The translations under genes were made by a program, and so were the position numbers. Below are positions 47,120 to 57,000 of a stretch of DNA of 64,000 bases, one piece after another. This stretch comes from Guillardia theta CCMP2712 (taxonomy: Eukaryota; Cryptophyceae; Pyrenomonadales; Geminigeraceae): NCBI RefSeq assembly GCF_000315625.1, contig NW_005434630.1, positions 378,559 to 442,558 of the forward strand, given 5' to 3'. Within the stretch, counting starts at the first letter, position 1. Every line of letters begins with the position of its first letter. The notes under the pieces were generated by a model. It was given only the letters and a program-made list of their open reading frames with translations, did no database searches and had not been told where the DNA came from.

Positions 47120-48670
47120 GGATGATGATGATGATGATAATGACAGGGGGAGGGATGAGAAGTTGGTGGTAGAGCGGGGGGATGCCAACAAATGAGAAAG
47201 AGCAAGAGAAAGAGGAAACAGTTCTGGGCTGGTGGGCAAGGGGAAGAAAGAGCATTACCTCCAGACAGGAACAAGAGTGATGTTGCTTGTTTCAAACTCG
47301 ATCTCAGTCAGTCCCACCGGATCTCGTTTGACCTGCATTCCGCTCACGGTCAGTGCGAGTGAAGGAGAGAACATGTCAGTATAGGAGGTGAGGAAGAGAC
47401 TCGATGTGAAAAAAAGAGTCAAAAGACGGGAGAGATACAAAGCGGAGCTGAGCGAGGTAAATGAGAAAAAGGAGGAGAAGGAAGACGAAGAGGAGAGGAG
47501 AGAGGAGAGAGGAGAGAGGAGAGAGGAGAGAGCAAGACGAGGACGAGGACAACAAGGAGGAGGAGAGAGGAGAACAAGGATGATGATGACGACGACGACG
47601 ACAAGGACAAGAAGGAGGAGCAGGAGCAGAAAGCTCAGGACCTCCGTGAAGGTATGCCATCGATCGTCAAAGATTGCTCTGACTTCCACAGGCTCCTGCA
47701 GACAACGTCTGAGCTTTTTCATCACGACCTGCAGCCCTTTCACCTTTGCGGCAGTGAGGTTGCCGTGGAACGAGACTTCAGACTGCCACGAGGGTCAAAT
47801 GAGGAAGGGAGGAGGGAGAGAGGGAGGGAGGGAGGACCATGAAGTTGAGACGAGCTGCTGTGCTCAGCGAGTTGATATTCACGAAATTCCACGCGACACG
47901 CTCGCCTCGCATCACATCGAACCCCTCAAATGTCATCTGAACTTAACGATAAGACTCTGACCCAAACCTCCTCGTCCTCCCCCCTTCTCTCACTACCACA
48001 CCCCAGTCCTCCCTCCCCTCCCTTTCCTCCTGCCCACCTTGAAAGGACCCTTTGCAAGCGCCTCCCCTTCTCCTCTCTCCCATCGCCCTGTTGGATCGAC
48101 TTCGACGACTCCTGCCGAACACACGACTGTCATCCTTCATCTCCTCACCTGCTCCATCACCTTGCCCTCTGAATCGACATCCTGCCAGCTCCTCGCACGC
48201 TGTCAGTCGCTCGAACGAGGACCTGAAGCAACTTGTCAGCCTTCTACCCTCTCCTCTTCGCCCAGCCCACATGAGGGGCCAGCGTCCAAGATGAGCCTTG
48301 GCCACTTGCCTGCCAGCGCGATCAGGAAGCACCGGAGAGCTTACACAAGACTCACTGTCTCAGTGCCTTTGGGACGATGTCCTGCAACAAGTGTTTCATG
48401 GCAGGGACGCTGTCGGTGTACTGCACGTGCGGTCTATCGCCCGGCATCATCGCCTTACTTCCTCGAGAGTTCTTCTTCCAGCTCCAGCGACTCCTTGGTG
48501 TTCTCGTTCAACATGCACTCGATGGTAGAGCAGAGCGATTCCAGCTCGGCCTGCACTGCAAGCTCTTCGATCTCAAGCTGCATGACCGCCAACTCTTGCA
48601 GTTTCGCCTTGATATCCGATACGTACGGAATCGATTCAGACTCTATCCCTGCTTGATCGCCGTTGTTCAT
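44369..48670 (-). CDS. many-exon protein of unknown function
   Basis: About 20 small exons join in phase from MNNGDQAGIESESIPYVSD (about 48.67 kb) to RFHWWEQELGPDRGSISMGR and the stop near 44369. Segments include KLQELAVMQLEIEELAVQAE (coiled coil), VNINSLSTAARLNFM, SEVSFHGNLTAAKVKGLQVV, VPVWR, YHHNSWGMLLDSRLPGPK, LRTTRSEHEIVLA, SSDLLRILSLNNFAKEE, QDIDGIDIRSLRGKFPL, a basic stretch TKKQRAWRLSMLSLVQSER, and charged coiled coil EEADEERDKLERMKAEMIRL. I do not recognise the family. Introns carry microsatellites (GGAG at 45.16 kb, GATGAT at 45.47 and 47.08 kb, GTGA at 46.32 kb). Exon limits are eye-made. Confidence 0.55.
47047..47146. repeat. (TTG)n and (ATG)n microsatellite in intron
   Basis: (GTT)8 followed by about 20 units of ATG/GAT trinucleotide, between two exons of the minus-strand gene. 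Frames such as SSSS or IIII here are artefacts. Confidence 0.9.
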
Positions 48671-49443
48671 CTCGCTCCTCACCCACAATCACAATCTGCA
48701 TCGAGTACATTCAGCTCAGGACTAACATTCACTCTCTGCGCTTCTGATGGGTTCCTATTGCATCGGATGCCGTATCTGAGAGTACTTCCTTCCTTTCAAA
48801 ATCTTTGAATTTGATTTCCACATCCTTTTGGATTAACTTCATGTCTTATCGACTTCTCCTGCTCCACTCTACTCCACTCCACGTGACTGGCTCGCACTCA
48901 CTCTCGCTCTCATCTCCCTCTGCTCATTGCTCTCCGTTCATCCTTCTCTCTCTCTTCTCGCTCCCTTCACCCCTTCTTCAAGCACTGTGCGCATGGGCTG
49001 TGTTGGTTTCACGGTTACAACGGTCATGTCAAACCTACTAAGTAGGCCCAAGTTGGGCCGGCCCGGCCCGGCACTGTTGACTCAGTGACACTGACTTTCC
49101 GAGTCGGGTTGTCAACTTTCGGTCATGACTATACATGATGTATTCAGGCACACTGGTAGCAGGGTTGGTTCTCACTGTCTTTTCTCTTCTCGCCGTACGG
49201 CCTGTGCGATGGAGTAAAGACTGGCATACAGGCTGAGTGCCTTCAGGCTAACCCAAGGCTTACAGTGGATTACAAATATACTGAGGGCATCGTTACTACT
49301 CTCAGTGCGGTTTCAGTTTGTAATCAGTTCTAAGACTCTCTGGAGCTACTTCCAGTTACTCTGTCCGACACTGTTCGGACAGGAGAAAGAATATCACTGA
49401 GCAATGAAAAAATCTCATCCTATTTACAAATCCATCCTTGTCC
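48671..49443. repeat. spacer with GC palindromic patch (copy 6)
   Basis: Near 49.05-49.16 kb: GGGCCGGCCCGGCCCGGC followed by TTGACTCAGTGACACTGAC and CCGAGTCGGG. This is the clearest pairing of the GGCCCGG core with a TGACTCAGTGA motif. No gene was seen in the stretch. Confidence 0.5.
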
Positions 49444-51385
49444 TTATCTCACGGTAATCGACCCGCTCGTCCCATTCATCCCATGATGTTCGCTTCTCAG
49501 CGCCTCTTTGTCTGGCAACGATCGTCGCAATCGATCTTCGTCGATCTCCGATCCACCTTGCTCGAACTTCAGCATAGAAATTTCTTGTCGAGCCGACAGC
49601 TGTCTTGGGTTTCCCTCATCAAGCACATGAGCCTTAGAAAACCATCTTCTCACGGGTCTGTCGTCAACGCTGATGAGCTTTTCTCGCTGCTCGGATCCCT
49701 CCCCCTTCATGTTTTCAGCTTGTGCAGGATTCAGGCCAATCTGATCAAAGCACAAGGTCAAATGAAGAGCAATGCATGAACGTTTCACTGACAAAGTTTA
49801 GGAAGGCCAGTTGTTTGCTTTTCTGTGCTCTCGAGGGTTTTATGTCTGCACTCAGAGGAGGAAAGAGTTTTGTACGGATTTCGCCACGCGGCGTCGATGC
49901 TTCTACTGATCGTCTGGGCATATCAAGTCAATCAGAGGCTTCTGACATGTCACTTGCATCATTACTGAAGATGTTGCATCTGCCTCGTCTGAACATTCAA
50001 CTTATTCTCCAACTCTACAACTTTTGATTTCAAGATGGCATTCTCCTGTTTACAACGATCCACTTCCTGTCCAGGCATCGTCAACAAGTTGAACGTAAAA
50101 CAAGCATTTCGGATACCACTTTCGAGATGGATTCATGGTTTGCTTGATCCTGCAGTTTCCTTCCCTGATGGTTCATGAACTGACGCTGCTGTCCCATCTT
50201 TTCCGCCAGCTTGTGAATCTTGAATGACACGTCACAGGTACAACTTCGGTCAGACATTGAGACGAGACCTCTTGTTCTTTGATCTCCAGGTCAGTCCGCA
50301 AGGTCTTGTTCTCTCTCGACATGCGCTCGACTGTCGACTGCAGGTAATCAACCTGAACAAGGGGTCAACGACGTCTGACGTCTCAACTGGAGCACCTCTT
50401 TCTGAAGATTCTCTACAAGAATCAGCCTTTTCTTGTTCAAGCGGATTGCCTTCTTGGTGACGTCATCGACTGAATTCATATCAGGACGGGTTGCTGGTCC
50501 ACCCATAGCAGGAAAAACAAACACCTCTCTGCATCGCTCGCTCTTCAACGCTGGACTCTGTCTCATCGATCTATTTTGTGATCAGCAGAGCAAATGGATG
50601 AGCTGCCCTTACCTTTCTATCACACTGTATACGGACTGCCGCGTACTTGAAATCGAAATCTCTTATCAAGTCCGACACCTCCACATCATGGCTGCGAGGT
50701 GAATTAAACTGACCATGGGCCGAGAGTTGGAAGCGCACCGATTTTTCAGTTCCGAAACTTCGTGTCGGAGCTCTATCAGCTCGTTCTCTAGCAGAGTCTT
50801 GTTCTCCTGGTGAGATGAACATCAGCCGCACACCATGAATCGACGGCGCAGAGCATGCCTTGAAGCTCGAGAGGTCAACTAGCTCTTGACGCATTCTCCT
50901 CATTTCCTGGCGATGGATGAGCGAGCCTACAGGACACTATAGATATGTCCACACACCTCTTCTATCGCTTCACGTTCGGAATGAGATTGTGCTCTCAAAT
51001 CCTCCATCTCCGCGTCTTTCGCTATCAAATCCTCTTTCCAGTTTGTTCGCACTGACCGCACCTCGTCCTCAAGTGCTGCTATCCGTTCGGACTTCACAGC
51101 AAGATCTCTCTACGAGACAGTCAGACGTGCATGAAGACCCAGGCAACATCCTCTTACCTGCAGATGCGAACAAATATCCAATTCATCTTCTTGTTTCTGC
51201 GACAGCTCCCGCTCGAGCTCCTCGACCTGCTTCTTTAGAGCCTCGTTCCTTTCCTCTAGGCTTCTGATCCTCACGGAATTGACATAGGAAGCGTCCCCCG
51301 AGACTGGCGGGGATGATCTAGTCTTCGCCAACGACCCCTCTTCAGCATCTTCAGAGCCCAGCGCAACCTGCTTCTTCTTCGGCAT
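49444..51385 (-). CDS. long coiled-coil protein, probably ciliary/axonemal
   Basis: Start MPKKKQVALGSEDAEE (ATG at 51383-51385), a basic start common in axonemal coiled-coil proteins. Exons in phase give continuous heptad-rich sequence: RIRSLEERNEALKKQVEELE, RDLAVKSERIAALEDEVRSV, AEMEDLRAQSHSEREAIEE, MRRMRQELVDLSSFK, ENKTLLENELIELRHEVSEL, DVEVSDLIRDFDFKYAAVRI, DDVTKKAIRLNKKRLILVEN, VDYLQSTVERMSRENKTLRT, EVDRCKQENAILKSKVVELE. The tail ends GMNGTSGSITVR. The order of segments weakly recalls CFAP/CCDC basal-body proteins; the exact orthologue is not clear. One intron near 50.87 kb would need a GC donor (AAG then GCATGC). Confidence 0.7.
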
Positions 51386-52688
51386 GTTGTACAGCAGGAA
51401 TCGATCAGCCTTCAGAATGAATACAGGTTCAATTCATCCTACAAGTGGCTACATGAGATAGATTCTCGTATGCTCGGTTCGTTTCTTTTCTGAACGCTGC
51501 TCTCTTCTGTCCCCCTTCTCCCTCCCATCCGTCATCGTGTTCTCTCCTTTCGCCCCCGTTCTGCCAACACCAGCATTGCGGTTATGATCCCATGGGAGCA
51601 ATAGGATGGTTGGGGTAATAATGCTACCGGTCCATTTCCCATGTCGAGCCTCATTGAGCTGGGGTGGGTAGGTGTCTGATATACCAAGAAAGGGGGTGGG
51701 AACGATTTGGTCGTAGGGTGGTTGAGTACCGGTCCTTTGAGGCATAAATTTGCGGATAGACCAGTGGGTCATATTATTTCATCGGGTGTATTTGCCTTGG
51801 ACTCTGGAGGTAGGGGTAGTAGGCTATGGTGATTGGTAGTACTTTGGAGGCGTAGAGGGTCATAGGAGAGTTCATATTACATACCAAAATCCTAAGAATT
51901 TTAAGGTCCTAGTTGAGTCTTAGTGAGGGTAAGTGAGGGCCGAAGTGGGTAAACACATCCACCAAATTGTACAAGTTTTAAATCAATATCAAATGTTTGA
52001 GGTAATACATATAATTAGCTGATGAATATTGAAAGTTGTATGTGTCACCAAATCTAAAGTCTGAAATAATCATGAATTCGGTGTATGGGGGACGGGTGCG
52101 TTGACCATTGCACCATGGCCAAGACAGCGGCAAACTTTGAGGAAAGAGAGTTGAGGATGGCAGGGAGGAGACGATGGCGGAGAGAATGCGATGTACGATG
52201 AGCGTCTCCATCGAACTGACAACTCAATCGAGACATGACTTGAAAGGAAGGGATGCAGTGGACTGAAAGTGCTCGGGACAAGTGCTCTACAGCGCTTATC
52301 ATCATGGCCGGCTCCCAAGAAGTGCTCTTGGCAGATCCAGGAAACCCGGAGGCAGCATCGAGTTGCAATATGCATTTGAAGAATCAAGTTGTACATAGCG
52401 TAGATGAAGCGATCATGGGTAGGGAAACAAAGTTAGAACAAAATTGCATAGTCGATCAAAGAGTTCGAAACTGATGTCCAACCATTCAGAGGGAATGTTC
52501 TTGTGAAACACCAAACCGACGATAGTGAGACATCGCTTGAGATACATCCCGGAGATGATATGAAGTTGTCATTTTGAGGGCCACCACAGTTGTCTTCATA
52601 TTTACGGTTGCTCGCAGGTTTGTCAAGCACGGTCAAGGGTTGTGACCTCAAGCATATGTGATTGTATGGTGGATTGTTGGAGCAGGAA
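51386..52688. other. intergenic with G-rich motifs and a weak minus-strand frame
   Basis: 51.6-51.9 kb has GGGTGGGTAGG-type motifs. A minus frame at 52054-52368 (start MQLDAASGFPGSAKST) is open for 104 codons but has no domain and no convincing splice partners. I treat it as unlikely to be a gene. Confidence 0.4.
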
Positions 52689-53732
52689 ATGAAATACCTT
52701 GAGTGGTACAAGCTGTCTGATGTCTCCCCTCGGTACCTGAAAAAACTTTGACAGTGCGCCGATCACGGAGTTGGATGTTGCACTACAGAGCGGGATTGAC
52801 ATTGGGGACTCGTGTGTTCAAGGGAAGCTAGAAATCTACTCCTGTAAGTGCTGTGAAGACTCCTCCTGCCTCTTCTCTTCTATCTCCGATTTCTCTATGA
52901 GCCATGTGCATGCGGGCCACTGTTGGGTTTCAGCCCGATCTGACGAGTGTTCTAACGTGCAGGCAAACTCGCCTCGAGTGAGAGAAAGTTAGCTTCATCC
53001 CTTGACAGCGTGTGGAAGGATACCCCAGCGGAGAACGAAGTGATCCTTGCATCTACCGCCCCTGTTCCTCCTCCTTACCGTGCGTGTTTGTTGTAGCACG
53101 TTCATCATTCGCTGTCGCCAACCTCTGCCTCACCCCTTGGAAGTGTGAACGAGTTTGCAACTCGAAAGCTCCTCATCAACCTCATCCTGACCTTGAACAA
53201 CACGTTTGCCGACTACGATTTCCGGTTGAGCATGTGCGAAGCTCGATGTTCCTCTCTCATCTCCTTGCAGAAACTTGAGGCCGGAGGATTTCACCCGAGA
53301 ATCCTCCCTGGAGATGGTCATGAACTCGGTTAGCATCCTTGATTCGCGCTGTTGTGTCCCTGAATTGAAGACTTGGCGGTGGTTGCAGGTGAATAGCAAG
53401 ATGTCAAGAGTCGATGATGGTTCAGACTCCAACTTCTGCACAAGGTTGTGGTCAGCACTGACATCGGAGATGTGCCTGCGGGAGTGTGAGATCTACAGGT
53501 GGTTTCATGGCGCGTGCTGCGGTGCGTTCTGATGCCTTTTGGTCGCCAGCTATGTCGCAGACATGGATGAAGATGCTCTCAGTTATGGGAAGCTGTGAGT
53601 GACGGCGAAGACTCTCGAGCTGCTGCTGATGCTTGTGTCAGGTGGTCTGTAAATTACTTCTTCTACAACAAGAAATTGAATAAGCTCGCCTTCTTTGCAT
53701 GTTGGATTAAGAGGTCACCCGTTTGCATATGA
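52689..53732 (+). CDS. MAF1: MAF1 repressor of RNA polymerase III
   Basis: Eight exons: 52689-52702, 52755-52843, 52963-53083, 53144-53224, 53271-53328, 53389-53498, 53550-53594, 53642-53732; they sum to exactly 203 codons. The protein starts MKYL, as in most MAF1. It has GKLEIYSCKL (GRIESYSCKM in others), RKLLINLILTLNNTFADYDF, LRPEDFTRESSLEMVMNSVN, LWSALTSEMCLRECEIYSYV, DMDEDALSYGKLWSVNYFFY and NKKLNKLAFFACWI. These are the A, B and C boxes of the family. MAF1 binds Pol III and Brf1 and is controlled by TOR/PKA phosphorylation. The usual acidic C-terminal tail is missing; the gene ends right after the C box. It is convergent with the fusion gene (306 bp apart). Confidence 0.93.
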
Positions 53733-54037
53733 GGTGACCTTGCATTGCTGATCGACCTTACAGCAAGGGCAGAAGTAGCTTGCTTCTTGAAGACGACGAC
53801 GACGACGAGATGACTCTGGAGAGGTGAGGTGTGTTTGGCGTCCTGCGCCTTGTTGACTCGGGGACAGTGACAACGATCTTGAGTTCGAGATGGAGGATGG
53901 CATATAGAGTGCGAGTAAGAGCTCATAATGTGTGTTAATAGGCCTGCAAGAAGAAGCGTTCTCTCAGAACATTTTACCAACAATAAATGCGAAGTGTGAA
54001 GGAGGAGGAACCAGGGAAGTTTGCAGGACTGTTTGCG

Positions 54038-57000
54038 CTATGTTTCCTTGGGCGGATGATACTCCCAGGACGTCATTGCTCCTGCTCCATGCGCTCCCAG
54101 ACTTACCTTGGGGTGCTGCTCGAGAGGTACGAACTCCTGCATGGAGTTGGAGGCGAGCTGGGGTGCCTCCAGCTGCCGGAAGTCAGCTGTGGCCCGAACC
54201 CCAACAGAGGCGCTGATGGTGCCATACTGGTCGTCGAGCCACTCGAGGGAACGTTGGAAGATGTTGTGGGAAGTTACCGACTTGAGGGACTTGACACTCA
54301 TGTCCTTCTGGAAGATATTCGCCTGCATGTCCTCCCAGCTCGCCTCCTTCCCAATGCCCTCTGCTCGCCTCCTGCTCGGCACGTCCCTCCTGCCCCTCCC
54401 CCGTCTTCCCATGAGGCTTCTGCTCGAGCCCTGGCTCCTCTCCGGCGAGAGTCTCCCGTGCGGCTGGTCTGTCTTTAGCTGATCTCCGATTCCAGCTGGG
54501 CTGGAGCTGGAGGAGTTCACCTGCTCGTCGGGGAAGGCCATGGGCTTCCCGCCACCACCGTCCTCCTTCCTCGCCTGCAGCGGCGCGGCCGCCTGTGCCT
54601 TGGAGCCATGGACGAGCTCTGCCGTCTTAGGGGTCGAGCTGTAGGACGACGTCGGGGGGTTGCTGGTCCAATCAGCCGTCTGTGTGTCATGTGTCATGTA
54701 GCTGGAGCTGGTTCCCGACTCCTCCTCCATATGTGCTTTCTCCAGCAGGGGTGAGAGAGCTCTGCCCGATGCCTTGGGGACGTCTAGTCCCCGTTCCCCC
54801 GTCCTCATCTCCTCCCCCTTGCCCTCCCTGCCCTGCTGCTGCTGCTCCTTGCTCGCCTTGCGCACCATCACGCAAGAAGGGCTCCCCTTGGCATGCAGCT
54901 TGACGACGTCGACGACGATGGAACTGAGGTTCGCAAGTTCCATTCTGCAGAAGGCGCATCGGACAACGTCGAAGTTGTCCGGGTCGGGGATGTGGTAGAA
55001 GCCCTGCCGAGCGAGAGCAAGGGGGTCCGCCGCCCGCCCCTTCCCCTGCCAGGCGTAGAAGGTCGCCAGCCGCCCCTCTACGGTCTTGAGGGGGTGCTCC
55101 TTGGACAGCATGCCTGAGATGGAAGAGACGTTCTTGTCCTGGTCTGCACGGTTGTGTGCTTGCCGATCTTGTGCTCCTCCTGGTCCCTGCTGCTGCCGAG
55201 GCTCCTCGTTCACACTGTCCTCCGACTCAGGGTCTGACACAGTTGAAGCGGTTCCCTCCGATCCTTGACCGCCCTCGTCCTGTACTAGATCCTTCCCGAA
55301 CTTGAGCTTGACGGCAATGACATCTCCCAGCAAAGTGCTCTGCGAGAAGCGTCAGGTCTCTCAGCTCGGGCACAAGGTCAGCCGTTCTCACCCTTCTCAA
55401 AGCGCTGTCCTCGTTGGCGATCTGCCTGGCGATCTCGGCGACGACGGTCTTAGGATGCATCGCTGCCTTTTCCTGCTCGTTGGAATCGCCCAGCTGCTCC
55501 TCAGACGTGAGGATGGAGATGGTGACGATGGTGTTGCTGGAGGAGGAAGGAGAGGAGTCGAAGGAAGTGACTTCAATCAGCTCGTTCGAGACCTGCAGTA
55601 CCTCCGCTAGCTCCAGCTTGATCAGGCGCATCTGGTGCGCCCTGCCCACCAGGGACTTTGACACGAACTGCTGGAACGGCTGCTTGACTGTGAGGGCCAG
55701 CTCCGTGGTGTCGCGCGTGAAGCTCTTGATCTCTCTAGGGAGCTTGCTCTTCCTCTTGAGGTCCGTGGACATGGCGCTGGCCTGTCTTGCCACTGTGTAG
55801 CCGATCCTCCTGCCTTCAAACTCTACCTCATCCCCGTCATTCAGGGCCAGGATCTTGTCCTTGTACAGATCCGTCACGTCCCAGGTCAGGGCGTGACGAA
55901 CCTTGACGATCTCTGGGCTCAAATTTTTGAGGAGGAGTCGCTTCAGGTAGGCGTGCACGACGACGGAGGAGGTGGAGGGAGATTCTGGGTCCAGCGCGAT
56001 GTAGTTCTCTCCCAACTTGAGCTCGATGCTCTGAGGAGTAGCTTCCTCAACGGTCGCTTCCGTCTTGTGCAGCTTCGGGAGGAGGACGAAGGGCGATCGC
56101 ATCAGCTCCTTGACCGCCTTGTCCGCCGACCTCGAGGGCCCCTTCCTCTTGTCCTCCATCGCCATGGCCCCTAAGCTCTGGTTCTTCTTCCTCATGGATT
56201 CGAACATATCCTCCACCTTTGCCCCCTCTTCCTCGTCCCTGCGCTTGAGGTAGTCCGACAGCGACTTCTGCTGCTTCTGCTTCTCGTCCGGCCCCTCCAC
56301 CATCATCTCAGTGCTCCACTCCGTCCACCTCTTCTCCTTGAGGTCCGACATGACCCGCAGCTGCAGGCGGTGAGAGCCTTTTCCCAGCTTGATCTTCGCC
56401 TGGAAGATCTTTTTCTGCCTCTTGTTGACCTGCAGCTGGACCTGTTGCTGGGATATCCCGTCGATCATGAACTGGTAGTGCGTGATGGACTGGATGTACT
56501 CGCCGGCGTCGAACCCTGGGGAGGCAGGGACGGTCCACCGCAGTACCATCTCGTCATCGTGCATGGACATGATCTCGAGCGCCTTGGGGGCGAGCAGAGC
56601 TTTCTTCCTGTCCTGCCCGTCGTGCTCGCTGAAGTTGGAGAACATGGGATCAAAGTCCGTGATGCCCAGGTCCCGCTGCAGCTGCTTCACCGCCTCCCTG
56701 CTCGTCTCTGCTATCTTGATCTTCTTCAACTTCTCCTCCTCCCCCATTGGATCGTGCAGCACAACTCCCTCCACCTTGTCCTCCAGCTCTGCTGCCGTCT
56801 TCTCCAGCTTGTCGCGCAAGTATTCCGCGAAGTTCCCCTTGGCGATGTCCTGCAGCTCCTTGATGTTGAACTTGCTGTTCTCGAGCACGACGGCGGAGCA
56901 GAGGGTTGGCTGCTGCTCGAGGATGCGCTGGATGAGAACCTTCTTGGCCTTGTCGTTGAGCATGTACACCCCAGAACGCCAGAGGAGGAAGCGGATGGCG

